A DNA stretch of 64,000 bases from Cricetomys ansorgei (GCA_026225945.1 JAMJFZ010001258.1:13437001-13501000), one strand, 5' to 3'; counted from the first letter of the stretch, positions 24,301-34,381 are shown. The notes: a model not told the origin generated them from the sequence alone. Made by a program: numbers and translations.

Positions 24301-27300
24301 ATTTAAGTCACCCCCCCCCACTCCTGTCAGAGGCTGGGCCCATTGGTCTTCTCTGTACCCTCCGTCCCAGAGAGCTAGTGCTCACTGCCTTGGCTCCCTT
24401 CCCTTCCCTTCCCTTCCCCTCCCCTCCCCACCACCCCTGCGCAGAGGAGAAAGAGGACAGGGCTCCCTGTACTCACTGCTGTCGCATCATTGGGATATTG
24501 ACACAGTTAGCTGCAGCCACAGCGGCAAAGGGCACCCATCGGCCTACCAAGGGCGGAGCTCTCTGTTGGAGGCAGGGAACAATGGGAGTTACTGAAGCTC
24601 TTGCTGAGATGGGCATAGAAAAGGCTTTGGATCACGAAGGAAGAGGGGCAGTTAGACACTATTACTGACTTATGTCCAGACATCCACTCTGGGATCCCCA
24701 AACTCCTGTGATAGGCCAGGAATGCTGTTTTCTCTAGAACTTTGCTGCCCTCTGGTGGCCACCATGTCCACAGCAGCCCCGGCCGTACATACCTTTGTCC
24801 ACATGTTCATGCCCACAGCAGTGGCCACTGCAGTGGTAGTAGCTGTGAAGTAGGAGAGGGCCATTTGCCTAGTGGGAGAGAGGTGCCAAATGGATGAGTG
24901 CATAGATGTTTGCAGTGGTGTCCATGGTGGCTGGGAAAGGCTCTACTGCTGCCTGTCTAGAGAACCCTCCTGGGTTTCTACGTGCCTGAATCCTGTGTTG
25001 GATAGTTTTATATCATTAACAAGCGAAAGTCATCTGAGAGAAGACGTCTAAGAAAATGTCTCCAAGGTGGGCGGTGGTGCCACATACCTTTAACCCCAGC
25101 ACTTGGGAGGCAGAGGCAGGCAGATGTTTGAGTTTGAGGCCAGCCTGGTCTACAGAGTGAGTTACAGCCAGGGCTACATAGAGAAACTGTCTGCGGGTGT
25201 GGGGGAGAAAAATGCAGGCTGTAGGCAAGTCTGTAGGCACTTTCCTAATTAGTGATTGACATGAGAGGGCCCAGCCTATTGTGGGTGGGCCCAGCCCTGG
25301 GCTGGGGGTCCTGGATTCTATAAGAAAGCCAGTCAGCAGCAGCCCTCCAAGGCCTCTGCATCAGCTCCCAGGTTCCTGCCCTGCTTGAGTTCCCACCCTC
25401 GCTGCTTTTGATGATAAACTGCTATATGGAACTGTGAGTGAAATGAATCCTTCCCCCTCCCCAAGTTACTGTTCATGCTGGTGTGTCATCACATTACATC
25501 AACGGTAACCCTAACTAAGACAACCCTTATCTTTCAGAACCCAGCTGGGTGTCAGAAGGGACTCCCCGAGGGGCCTGTCTGAATAGCACTCCACCACTGT
25601 TCACTGTCCTGTCATGCCATTCGTTTCCATAACAACAGCAACCGCAATCTGAGATCACTGTGTAGTTGAAAGATTTTGGGGTGGGGGGTGGGGGTATGTT
25701 TGCTTTGGTTAGGTTAGGTTTGGTTTTTGAGACAGGATCTCAGTATGCAGCCCTGGCTGGCCTAGAACTGCTGTGCAGACCAGGCTGGCCTTGGACTCAC
25801 AGAGATTGGTCTGCCAGCAGCTAAAAGAACTCTAACAGGGACTGCTATGTCTTACTCATCAAGGTATCCCAAGCTTCTAGAACCTTGCCTGGCACATAAT
25901 ACACAATCAGGGAAATTTGAGGACTACAGAGATGGCTCAGGGGTTAAGAAGACTTGCTGCCCTTCCGGAGGACCAAAGTTCAATTCCCATAACCCACACC
26001 AGATAGTTCATAACCACCCGTAACCCCAGCTCCAGGATATCTACCTCCCTCTTCCGGCTTCTGCAGGCATCTTCATGCTTGTGGCAAATAGAAACACATA
26101 CACCTTTTTAAAAATAAATCTTGGGGCAATAGAGATGGCTCCGCAGGTAAGAGCACTTTTTTGTTGTTGTTTTGATTTGAGATGGGGCTCTCACTAGGTA
26201 GTCCAGGCTAAGCTGGAACTCAGAGATCCTCCAGCCTCTGCCACCTGTGCGCTGATTAAAGCTGATTAAAGGTGTGAGCCACCATGCCTTGTTTTCTGTT
26301 TTTGTTTTCTACTTTCTTTTTTTTTTTTTTTTTTTTTAGATTATGTGTGTGTATATGCATTCAAGCATGCCCACAGAGACCAGAGGTCAGAGCCCCCTGG
26401 AGCTGGAGTTATAGACAGTTGTGAGCCTAATATGGGTGCTAAGAATTGGAAGAGCAATACATGCTCTTAACTACCGAGCCGTCTCTCCAGCCCAAGAGCA
26501 TCTGCTGCTCTTGCAGAGGATCCAGGTTTGGTTCTGAGCACCCCCATAGTGGCTCCTAACCACCCATAACTACTTCCAGGGGATCCAATGCCCTCCTCTG
26601 ACTTCTACAGTTACCGGGTGTGCGTGTGGTAAACCATTCATACACATAAAATAAAATAAATAAATCTAAAAAGTAAAAATAAATTTTTTTAAAAAAAGAA
26701 AACAAAACTCTATCAGTCGAATGAATGGACATTTTGAAATGGTCTGGGAAGAAGATGCTGTCCGCTGGTCTGAATATTTCAAACACGGGGAAAGGGTAAC
26801 CTGCCCAGAATGGGCTCCAGGAAAGAATGATCGTCCGAGAGCAGAAGGGCTAGTCCTAGTGGGACAAGAATGGTTTTCCTTTCAGGTCTCCTACCTGAGT
26901 GACGTGGGGGAAGCCGCGTTCCTGTTGGTGTAGTTGACCAAGGCATTGAAGGATTGGTTCACCCACTGCCAGAAGACTACCGCAGGCATCGTCCTACGGA
27001 CGAGAGCGACCCGGAGAGGCGGAGGAGACAGGAGAGATGGAAGACAGGCTGGGTGTAGTAGGCACTGGCATCTCAGGATTCCTAGGCTAGTCCCGTTCTT
27101 TGTTATGCCCTTTGGGTGGGATGGGTGGGATGGGCCCTCTGCCTGGAATATCCTCTTCCTTCCACACAGGGCAAAGCCCTGCTCCGTTTAGATGCTGTCC
27201 TTCCTGGAAGCTTTCTGACCCCTCTTCTGCCCGTCCGAGACAATCACTCTGTATGTCCCATTCCCATGACTCCAACTTCTTACCCCAACCTACCCCTTCC

Positions 27301-29043
27301 CGATTTCCTTTCTGTTCTGGGTCCCTATGAGGAGAGAGCCCAAAGTCCTTAACCCCTGGCATCTGGCCCAAGGCATAGCTCAACAACTAACCAAATAAAC
27401 ACACCGGGTTGGAGGACTCGGTGGGGTGGGAGTAGAGGGCAGGGAGGGAGGAGATGGGGAGAGGGAGAGTCATGCACCAAAAGCTAACTCCCTCTCCAGC
27501 CAGGCAGAGCAAGAACAGGCCTTTTCTTCTGTTCATTTGGATGTCACACCGGAAACACATTTACTGTGGAATTCTTTCTTTAAGAACTTAGGAGGAGGCA
27601 AGCGTCCCTGTGCCTTCGAGCCCAGCACTTGGGAGGCAAAGGCGGGCAGATCTATGTAAGTTTGAGGTTCACTCTACATAGCTAGCTCCAGGCCAGCCAG
27701 AGTTACATTGTGAGTCTCAAAACCAAAACAAAACAGCAAAGAACTTAGGAGGCTGTGAGGTGGGTGGCTAGGGGGGTAAAGATGTCTGAGTTCTATCCCC
27801 AGGTCCCACACTGCGGAAAGAGAAATCACTCCTGTTAAATTGCTCTTTGATCTCCTTCCTCCCCACCCCCCCCCTCATTCACTCAAAGTGGCATGTACCC
27901 CCACTTCCCCCAAACACAATAAAATAAACAAAAAAAATTTTTTTAAGACTTAGTCCTTTAATCCAGCACTCTGGAAGCAAAGGCAGATGAGTCTTTTGAG
28001 TTCAAAGTCAGCCTAATCTACATAAAGCTCTAGGCCAGCCAGGGTACATTGTGAAACTGTCTCAAAATAGTAATAAATAAACAAAAATAAAAAGATGTAG
28101 GATGGATAGCCTACCGAGTTCTAGAGGTCTGTTTCCGTCATCTTTAGGCCCCTACGGTTCTGACTGTGGTTTCGAACTGTTACTTAGCCTCTAGAATAGC
28201 GATTCTCAACCCTTCTAATGCTGTGACCCCTTAATACAGTTCCTCCTGTTGCAGTGAATCCCCCAACCATAAAATTATTTCTGTTGCTACTTCATAACTA
28301 ATGTTGCTACTGTTATGAATCGCAGTATAAATATCTGATATGCAGATGGTTTTAAGTGACCCCTATGAAAGTGTTGTTCAACCCCCAAAGGGGTCACGAC
28401 CCACAGGCGGAAAACTGCTGGCTTAGAGGATCGTTATTACAAGTGGTTTCCTGCCTAGTTTGACCTCCGGACTCACCTGTAGAACTGGAGCATGAAGCCT
28501 GTGATGATCATGCCACCGGGGACCTGGAAGGACATCCGCCCGATGACGTTCATCCTCTCCCCAGTGTCAGGGTGGAAGGCCGAGTCATACAGCTTCTTAG
28601 CATACAGCAGCTGCTCCACCTGAGTGCCAGGGGGCACAAGTCCCATCCTGTCACCCAAGGACAACAGCAGTGACTGCCTGGCCTGATGATCCCTGTCTCA
28701 CAATTTCCCTGCTCTCCTCCCTTCCTACGACCTCTGCTAATTCCTTCTTCACCTTCAGGTTCTCCCTGCCCTAGAGAGCTCCAGCAATGGCAGCAATGGC
28801 GTCAATGGCGTACTGGTTACCTCCAGCAGCAGCAATGGCATCTATAGCATGCTGGTACCTTCTAGCCCGCCCCATCACTCACCTGCTCTTCTCCACCGTT
28901 GCCTTGGCCCAGTCCAGCTCCTGATCTGATACAAAGATAGTGCGCGGATCCGTGATGTTGAAAAAGTGCTTCACGCGCCCCAGGAAAGTGCACTGATCCC
29001 AGCGGGGCGTGTCAATGTTAAAGCCAGACAGATCAGCCTCCAT
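18268..29043 (-). CDS. SFXN2: SFXN2 (sideroflexin-2), complete coding region in eleven exons
   Basis: Joining the eleven coding segments listed below gives 969 nt: 322 codons plus TGA, the expected length for sideroflexin-2. Every junction has GT-AG ends and matching phase. The protein begins [15 protein letters not shown] and ends VYFNKGL-like (here AYFNKGL). Family hallmarks are visible: the HPDTGE motif followed by [20 protein letters not shown], and several hydrophobic segments in exons 5, 6, 8, 9 and 11. Sideroflexins (Mtc/tricarboxylate carrier family) are multi-pass mitochondrial membrane proteins. SFXN1 and SFXN3 carry serine, and SFXN2 has been tied to mitochondrial iron and haem balance. 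No frameshift or stop interrupts the frame, so the gene looks functional. It shares its promoter head-to-head with ARL3. Intron 1 is about 10.7 kb and holds an ERV-like element and a long CA-rich array. Confidence 0.95.
18472..18775 (+). mobile_element. Dispersed rodent repeat, family unassigned
   Basis: Starts TGTCAACCTGACTCAACCTA and has TGTGGGCATGTCTGTGAGG. Related in layout to the repeats at 25215 and, in reverse, 50050. Confidence 0.55.
19003..19185 (+). mobile_element. B2 SINE
   Basis: ATCTAGAGAGATGGCTTCTA through AAATGCACCTAAGTAAAATA. Confidence 0.85.
19274..19540. repeat. (TG)n-rich alternating purine-pyrimidine array
   Basis: Imperfect units such as TGTGCACATGTGTATG, almost entirely alternating purine and pyrimidine, which favours Z-DNA. 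Open frames across it are artefacts. Confidence 0.92.
19590..19802 (-). mobile_element. SINE, B4/B1-related
   Basis: CAGGGTCTCTTACTGAACCT through ACTTTACCAACTGAGCCATC; ends in an antisense B2/ID-like A box. Confidence 0.6.
20459..20506 (-). CDS. SFXN2: SFXN2 coding exon 10 (of 11)
   Basis: 48 nt between a TTACAG acceptor and a GTATCA donor (weaker than consensus). Encodes [15 protein letters not shown], a hydrophobic membrane segment, and ends with two bases of a Cys codon. Confidence 0.93.
20718..20788 (-). mobile_element. ID SINE
   Basis: TGAACCTGGGGCCTTGTGCA through CGCTCTACCACTGAGCTATC. Confidence 0.8.
21246..21295 (-). CDS. SFXN2: SFXN2 coding exon 9
   Basis: 50 nt. Encodes [16 protein letters not shown] plus two bases of the next codon, then a GTGAGT donor. 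The acceptor TTTCAG is preceded directly by a (TTTA)n microsatellite instead of a normal pyrimidine tract (see findings). Confidence 0.92.
21299..21340. repeat. (AATA)n microsatellite at an SFXN2 splice acceptor
   Basis: About ten AAAT units with no interruption. On the minus strand it is (TTTA)n and ends in the TTTCAG acceptor of SFXN2 coding exon 9. Confidence 0.95.
21617..21666 (-). CDS. SFXN2: SFXN2 coding exon 8
   Basis: 50 nt after a C/T-rich tract ending CCAG. Completes an Ile codon and encodes [16 protein letters not shown] in phase 0, then a GTAGGT donor. Confidence 0.93.
22237..22303 (-). CDS. SFXN2: SFXN2 coding exon 7
   Basis: 67 nt after a CCTCAG acceptor. Encodes [20 protein letters not shown], then GM and the first base of an Ile codon, followed by a GTAAGA donor. 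Part of a conserved sideroflexin membrane region. Confidence 0.93.
22611..22671 (-). CDS. SFXN2: SFXN2 coding exon 6
   Basis: 61 nt after a TTTAG acceptor. Completes a Gln codon and encodes [20 protein letters not shown], followed by a GTGAGC donor in phase 0. ELIQGI with the preceding MMRQQ is a strong sideroflexin signature. Confidence 0.94.
22800..23045 (+). mobile_element. MIR SINE remnant
   Basis: TTAGTTTTCCTCTGGGTGGA, AAATGGGGATAATCCTGGCA and the later GATGAGCTACTG fit the MIR 3' half. Confidence 0.6.
23352..23605 (+). mobile_element. B4 SINE (ID-B1 fusion)
   Basis: ID part GGGCTGGGGATACAGCTCGG, A-rich linker, then B1 part AATCCCAGCGCTCCAGAGGC to GACCCTGTTTCAAAAAACAA. Confidence 0.8.
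23606..23748 (+). mobile_element. B2-type SINE
   Basis: GCCTAGAGGTTAAGAGCACA through TAGGCACTTGCACATACCCA. Confidence 0.75.
23756..23912 (+). mobile_element. B1 SINE
   Basis: AGCCAGGTTGGTGGCACACA through GTCCCTGTCTCAAAATAAAA. Confidence 0.88.
24160..24245 (+). mobile_element. ID-type SINE
   Basis: AAGGATGCAGCTTTAGGGAC, GTGCACGTGCCTAGCATTTT and an AAATAAATAGAATAAAAG tail. Confidence 0.5.
24396..24437 (-). repeat. G-rich tract on the SFXN2 sense strand
   Basis: CCCTT/CCCCT units on the plus strand; on the minus strand many GGG/GGGG runs, about 40-80 nt after the coding exon 5 donor. Could fold as a G-quadruplex in the pre-mRNA. Confidence 0.85.
24477..24562 (-). CDS. SFXN2: SFXN2 coding exon 5
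   Basis: 86 nt after a CAACAG acceptor. Encodes [20 protein letters not shown] followed by VNIPMMRQ and two bases of a Gln codon; GTGAGT donor. Contains an alanine-rich membrane segment and the conserved N-x-P motif. Confidence 0.95.
24793..24868 (-). CDS. SFXN2: SFXN2 coding exon 4
   Basis: 76 nt after a CACTAG acceptor. Completes an Arg codon and encodes [20 protein letters not shown] then NMWTK, phase 0, with a GTATGT donor. Hydrophobic membrane segment. Confidence 0.95.
25062..25205 (+). mobile_element. B1 SINE
   Basis: AAGGTGGGCGGTGGTGCCAC through GGGCTACATAGAGAAACTGT. Confidence 0.88.
25215..25522 (+). mobile_element. Dispersed rodent repeat, family unassigned
   Basis: TGTAGGCAAGTCTGTAGGCA, TATTGTGGGTGGGCCCAGCC and a CCCTAACTAAGACA end, a common rodent repeat (L1 3' end or LTR type; I cannot decide). 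Confidence 0.65.
25718..25850 (-). mobile_element. B1 SINE
   Basis: GGTTTTTGAGACAGGATCTC through CTTGGACTCACAGAGATTGG; the left part is truncated. Confidence 0.8.
25920..26122 (+). mobile_element. B2 SINE
   Basis: GGACTACAGAGATGGCTCAG through AAACACATACACCTTTTTAA. Confidence 0.85.
26125..26690 (+). mobile_element. B2 SINE interrupted by other SINEs
   Basis: 5' end GGCAATAGAGATGGCTCCGC to AAGAGCA at 26156, then foreign SINE sequence, then AAGAGCATCTGCTGCTCTTG from 26494 to the AAATAAATAAATC tail. AAGAGCA on both sides is a target-site duplication. Confidence 0.8.
26160..26492 (-). mobile_element. Antisense B1 plus antisense B2-type SINE inside a B2
   Basis: B1 antisense (GATGGGGCTCTCACTAGGTA to AAAGGTGTGAGCCACCATGC), a long T run at 26318-26338, then B2-type antisense ending TACCGAGCCGTCTCTCCAGC. 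Confidence 0.75.
26895..26993 (-). CDS. SFXN2: SFXN2 coding exon 3
   Basis: 99 nt. Completes an Arg codon, then [20 protein letters not shown], then [12 protein letters not shown] and two bases of an Arg codon. Donor is GTAGGA. NYTNRNA is a family hallmark. Confidence 0.95.
27585..27745 (+). mobile_element. B1 SINE
   Basis: AGCCCAGCACTTGGGAGGCA through GTGAGTCTCAAAACCAAAAC. Confidence 0.85.
27948..28095 (+). mobile_element. B1 SINE
   Basis: TTAATCCAGCACTCTGGAAG through GAAACTGTCTCAAAATAGTA. Confidence 0.82.
28193..28432. mobile_element. URR1-type hAT-Charlie DNA transposon (non-autonomous)
   Basis: GCGATTCTCAACCCTTCTAA at one end, ACCATAAAATTATTTCTGTT in the middle and CCCCCAAAGGGGTCACGACC near the other end are hallmarks of the rodent URR1 family. 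It has no coding capacity. Confidence 0.8.
28477..28647 (-). CDS. SFXN2: SFXN2 coding exon 2
   Basis: 171 nt after a TGACAG acceptor. Encodes [20 protein letters not shown], then the HPDTGE motif and [13 protein letters not shown] with a hydrophobic stretch [13 protein letters not shown]. Donor GTGAGT. A URR1-like DNA transposon ends only about 40 bp into the following intron. Confidence 0.96.
28883..29043 (-). CDS. SFXN2: SFXN2 coding exon 1 (start codon exon, exon 2 of the transcript)
   Basis: ATG at 29043 with A at -3 and G at +4. Encodes [20 protein letters not shown], then [14 protein letters not shown] and [10 protein letters not shown], ending with two bases of an Arg codon before GTGAGT. 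The exon extends upstream as 5'UTR to an acceptor at about 29060 (TCTGCAG) or 29067 (CTTAAG). Intron 2 is only 235 bp. Confidence 0.95.
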
Positions 29044-31589
29044 ATTGTTGACAGGCAAACTGCAGACTTAAGGAACAAAGAGAGAATGAGGGCCAGCCTC
29101 TAAATCCAAGTTTGCCCCAGAGGCCCTGAAAGTCAGAGACCACTTGCTGTCACCAGACCCTAGGCATCTTCTGTGATGACGCAGGGAGCCCCTGAGAATG
29201 GAGATCAAACTAAGCAATTGCCAACAAGCATTTCCTGGGTGCATGTTAGTGGCCAGCCCTGTGCTTGATCACACTGTGGGAGATGTGTCTGCCCCAGAGG
29301 AGCTCAGTCTGACTAGGCAATGAGAGCTCACCAAGAACTGGCATACTATCCCCAGGAACTCCTAGAAGGGAGGTAGGAAAAAGTAGCCATTCTGAAACAG
29401 AAGCCCTCTGCTCCTCACCAGGCCTGCCTTTAGAGAAACTCCTTTACCACAGCCTAACCACCATGGCAGCAAAGGCACGGGGGGGAGGAGTGGGAGTGAG
29501 GTGGCTGACACATGGTGTCTAGTCAGGAAGCAGAAGATGAGTGCTGGTGCCTTCTCCTATAGTCTCACCTCACCTAAAGGGGCTGGGGACTCAGGGGCCC
29601 AGACGTGGAAGGTGCAGGGCACAGCTTGCTAAGGGCACTGTCTGGTCTCAGCAGCTCTCTAAAGCCTGGGTGTAAGTGCTCACGGCCCAATTACTCCTGC
29701 GTTTTTCATGCCTGAAAATCCACAAGGACAATTCTATTCTACTGCGAGTCCAAGATGTAGGCCGGCCCCTTCCACCCACAGCTGTGGTAGCCTCTCTGCA
29801 CCTTGGCAACCACACTTGGGAAGACAATTCCCTAAGTGGTTGTTGGAAGCAGCAGGGGCTCTCTCCTTTCAAATGAATTTGCATTTTCACAAAATGGAGA
29901 CTTGGATGGATAGAGTACTGTCCCAGGACGCCCTCCTTATTATCCCAGTGAAAAAGAGCAGGGGTTTCTCTTTGATGGCATTCACCTGCTTTCTGGAGAC
30001 TCTCCGGTCCCCGTGTCTCATCTTTCTGCTTTCTCTCGCTGCAGTTCAAGGATCAGTGAGTAGCAATCATGCCACAGCCTAGATGTCTTGAAATCTCCAC
30101 GGAATAACTTAGGTACTTTTTAATTTGGCCTCACTCAAACTTTCAAGATATGAGTAGAATGCACATTAATTGGCAAATGTAGCATGAATGATTTCTAACC
30201 CAGTTACCAATAGGGTCCTCGTTCCCTCCTGGAAGCTCACCAGGCAGGCTTCCACTATCTGCATTTCTCTTGGCTTTCTGTGATCTAAACTCCAACCAAA
30301 ATGGCCCAGCAGGTTCTGCTTATAGCTTTACAGGGCTTTTATGTCCAAACTGATCCACATTACTCCTGCAAACCAAAAGCCTGCAGATCACATGATCAGC
30401 TCCAACAGCAACAGCCGTCTCCTTACAATTTTGGGACTAGATACTTTGTTGCCAGGACAAAAGCAAATTATGAAAGTGGGGGCTGAGTTTTGGCTCACGG
30501 TTCAAAAAACTGCATCCACATGGCAGGAGAGGCACGGCGGTAGGAGATGCGCTGGACGCATCGCGTCTGCAGTCGGGAAGCAGAGAACATGGATGCTACT
30601 GTGTGGCTTGCGTTCTCCTTTTTTCTCTTCCTTTTACTTTCACTCTAGGACCTGTGCCCACAGTATAGCGCCAACCACATTTAAGGCGAGTCTTTCCTAC
30701 GCAGTTAAACTGCTCTGGAAACAGCCCCACAGGCATATTCAGAAGTGTGTCTCCTAAGTGATTTTAAATACAGGCAAGGCAACAGTGAAGATTAACCATC
30801 AACCATCACATGGGCCATTTGCCTTTTGTCTGTTTGTTTTTAGTCACCACCTGACTTAATTTAAATATTCACCAGTAAAATTGGGGAACGGATTCATTTT
30901 GCTCCATGGTTATCCTGATGCCCAAGATGGAGCTTTTAATGTCTGTGGGGGGAAAGTCCAGCTTGCCAGCAGGTAGGTATTAGGACTTGAAAGTACAGAT
31001 GAATAGGCTAGAGGCAAAGAAACAGTGTCAGCAACTCTGAAGCCATTTAAACTAAGTTTTTCTAGTGAGGCTACTTGGAACAGAGAGCTGAGGATAAGCC
31101 CTGAAGAACTGCTACATTTAAGAGGTGAAGTAAGAAAGGTGGTCTCAAAAGATAGGAAAGAATGCAGGAGAGACAGGCAAGTGGAAGCAATGGGGTTATT
31201 AGAGTGGGAGGTTGATCGGATGGGTGCCAGCCATCTGTAAGCAGAACGATTCGGAAAAGACCAGCGCGCAGCGTCCACAGCACCTGTGCCTGCTCTCAAT
31301 GCAACACTGGCAACCTCTGGAGAAGAAGAAGCCAGGCTGCAAGTCCACTGGCAGAACTCTGATTTCTGCCTCTACTTGACCCCTGAAGGATGATTCCAAA
31401 ACCAAAGGCATTTCCCTCAATCCAACTGCACTCACAGCAGAGGAAAAGGGTTCACTTCCTCAGTACGACAGGAAGCTAAGAGGAGCCTGTCTAACTGGCA
31501 AGTCACACATCTTTTGGTTTGCAGAGCCACAGGCTCACACTGACAACAGCTTGATTGAGCTCAACTGAGCAAAATGCCATGCTCTCCAA

Positions 31590-32470
31590 TACACATACCA
31601 CACACATGCCACCTACACACCTACATACACAGCACACACCTACACACACAGCACACACAGCACACACCGACACACACAGCACACACCTACACACACAGCA
31701 CAAACCTACACACACAGCACACACCTACACACACAGCACACACCTACACACACAGCACACACCGACACACAAAGCACACACCTACACACACCACACACAC
31801 ACCTACACACACCATACACATACACACATCTACACACATACACACACCTATAGACACATTAACACACCTACATACACAACACACACTTGCACACACAGTA
31901 CACACCTACACACACCATACACACACCTACATACACAACACACACACAGCACACATCTACACACACAACACACACCTACACACACAGCACACACCTACAC
32001 ACATCATACACACACCTACACATAACACACACAGCACACACCTACACACACCATACACACACCTACACACACCCACAAACACACACCTATATACACCATA
32101 CACACACCTACACACACACACCTACACACACATCTACACACACCTACATACACAATACACACTTGCACACACAGCACACACCTACACACACATACACACA
32201 CCTACACACAACACACACCTACATACACAACACACACAGCACACACCTACACATACAACACACACCTACACACACTATACACACATACACACATCTACAC
32301 ACACAACATACACCTACACACACCACACACACCATACACACACCTACACACACCATATACACACCTACACACACAACACACACCTACATACACCAGACAC
32401 ACACCTACACACACAACACATACCTATACACACATACAGACGCCTACACACACAACACGCACCTACACAG
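31590..32470. repeat. CA-rich tandem array, about 880 bp
   Basis: Units near CACACAGCACACACCTA (about 17 nt) and shorter variants with ACACACC or ATACACAC interruptions. It gives open frames of up to 335 codons rich in His and Thr, which are artefacts. Confidence 0.95.
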
Positions 32471-32709
32471 CCAAACTTCCCTGGCATCTCTCCCCACCTT
32501 CAACTTCACATTACAAAGTCCTCTCATAAGAGAAGCCCCTCCACCAGGATGCAGAGATCATCTGATAAAGTATGCAGGTGACTTTTGCTTTCTGTATTAT
32601 TTATTTGTACATTTGCTTATTTATTTGGGGGGGTGCATGCTACAGAGCACGTGTGGAGGTCAAAGAACAACCTGTGTGAGTCCTTCCTTCATACAATACT
32701 ATATGGTAT

Positions 32710-33020
32710 TGTAGAAGTTTATTTTTAGTTGTGTTTAAATTATTGTTTTGTGAACTGTTGGGTGAGGGTCTGTCTAGGTCTTGACGTTTTATATTGTGTG
32801 CAGGTGTTGGATTTCTGTGGGGGATGTTTGATTGTTTATTTTCAGCACCTAAGGAATCCTGTATCAATAAAACATCTGAGCTCAGATGCTCGGGGTTCTA
32901 CTGTTGAAGATGGCACTTGCCATGATGGTGGTTCCCTCTGCTGAGGTCTGGCAAAGTAGGCACATATGAAAGTGCCTCCCTGTCTTTCCTGGTGAGTCCC
33001 CACAGCAACATACTACTACA
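32710..33020 (+). repeat. 5' LTR of the retroelement
   Basis: Begins TGTAGAAG and ends CTACTACA. Has a polyadenylation hexamer AATAAA at 32866-32871. About 311 bp. Confidence 0.8.
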
Positions 33021-33022
33021 AA

Positions 33023-33040
33023 TGGCGCCCAGTGTGGGGC
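33023..33040 (+). promoter_or_regulatory. Primer-binding site, lysine-tRNA type
   Basis: TGGCGCCCAGTGTGGGGC, two bases after the LTR, differs at two positions from the site complementary to tRNA-Lys(1,2) used by many class II retroviruses. Confidence 0.75.
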
Positions 33041-34365
33041 ACTGACATCACACCAGTTCATCCAACTTGGAGACAAGGAAGAAGAGAAAGAAATTCAAGA
33101 CTTCACAGAGTCCAGTAAAGTACACTCAGGGCAACTCCTAGAGGATAGAAATTATATATTTGCAAAAGTAATGAGTAAAAGTCTCCTGAAGGAAGAGGAA
33201 AGAAAAAAATAAGCCTCTATGAAAAGAAAAGGCTGTGAAATTAATAAATAAGTGAGGAAAAAAGCTCCAAGGGGAGAGTCACAGAACGGAGGCCCTTAGA
33301 GATAAAGAATTCAGCTGGGAGCAGGAAAAAGCAAAGTTCTTATGCTTTTCCTAATTGTGGAGCCAATGCTTCCTCCTGCTGTTGGTGATAGTGTGCTATT
33401 TCACAAACTGAGTTTTCTGATAGCTTCGTTGTATGTGTGTGAAGCTCAAGATGTTGTGTTTGAGATCTATGGCAGAAAGGTGCATGTTTTCCCTTAGTGG
33501 TGGAGAAAAAGAATGCCAAATGGCCAGAATGTTTCAACCAGAGATCCTTCCCACTGGCCCAGGACACCCTGCTGTTGAAGCCAAGGCTTAGCCCCAAAAG
33601 CCACTTAGTTAAACTGAACAGGTTTTTTTCTGTCTACAAGTGGTAACTCCACCTACAAGGGAACCCTTCCTGCAGACAAGGTGACCAGTTGTTTTTCCAG
33701 CAAACCAGACTCTATCTTAAAATCTGGGAAGTGTTTCCTCAGGGTCAGAACAGAGAAACTGTCTTACAGAACTGGCAAGGTTGTATCTCATGCTGGTAGT
33801 TGAACTTGGTGCTCTAAGAGTCACCCAGATGTAACTGGTTTTGAAGGCATGAAGGGGTCATGAAGAGCTGCTGAGCTTGGCATTATGAGAAGCCAAGAGA
33901 GGCCATTAGTGCAGCCTGAGTAGTAGTTGAAGGGGTCATGTAAACAAGCTGAGGCTCAGCACCATGGAGAGAGCCCAGGAGAGGCTATTGGTGAAAGTGC
34001 AGCCCAGTTGCAGCAGAAGACCCCAGTGTTCTGAAGATGGCAGTACCATAGGACGACCACCAAGAACAGCAGCAGCAGTGGCATGGAGCCAGCCAGACCC
34101 TAGAGGACAAGCTGTGTGTGCTGCAGAGGGCAGAGCCAGAGAGGTGACCCAAGCCCATTGCAGAAGCCCAGAAGATCGTGAGTGAATTCCATATAATTGG
34201 ACATTAATAATGTTTTTCTGCTATCCAAAGACATTGTGAAAAGCTTAATAGACATTTGGTTTCATTTGATCCTGTGCACTAGCAACCCTCACGCTTGTAA
34301 ATAGTTCTGCTGGTGTAGTGTTAAATTGTGTTATAAAGATGAAACAATTTTTTATTGGCTTATAC

Positions 34366-34377
34366 AGAAAAGGGGAA
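34366..34377 (+). promoter_or_regulatory. Polypurine tract of the retroelement
   Basis: AGAAAAGGGGAA immediately left of the 3' LTR, the expected plus-strand primer. Confidence 0.7.
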
Positions 34378-34381
34378 TTGT

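Noticed and set aside
29648..30090. Overlapping frames of 124 and 134 codons on opposite strands
   Set aside because: No recognisable domain, no conserved motif, lies inside SFXN2 intron 1; open frames on both strands suggest chance.
31555..32714. Open frames of up to 335 codons, rich in His, Thr and Tyr
   Set aside because: They are translations of the CA-rich tandem array in several frames at once. No start context, domain or splice support.
33041..34365. Remnant of viral gag or pol within the LTR element
   Set aside because: No frame longer than about 85 codons and no protease, polymerase or zinc-knuckle motif is visible.
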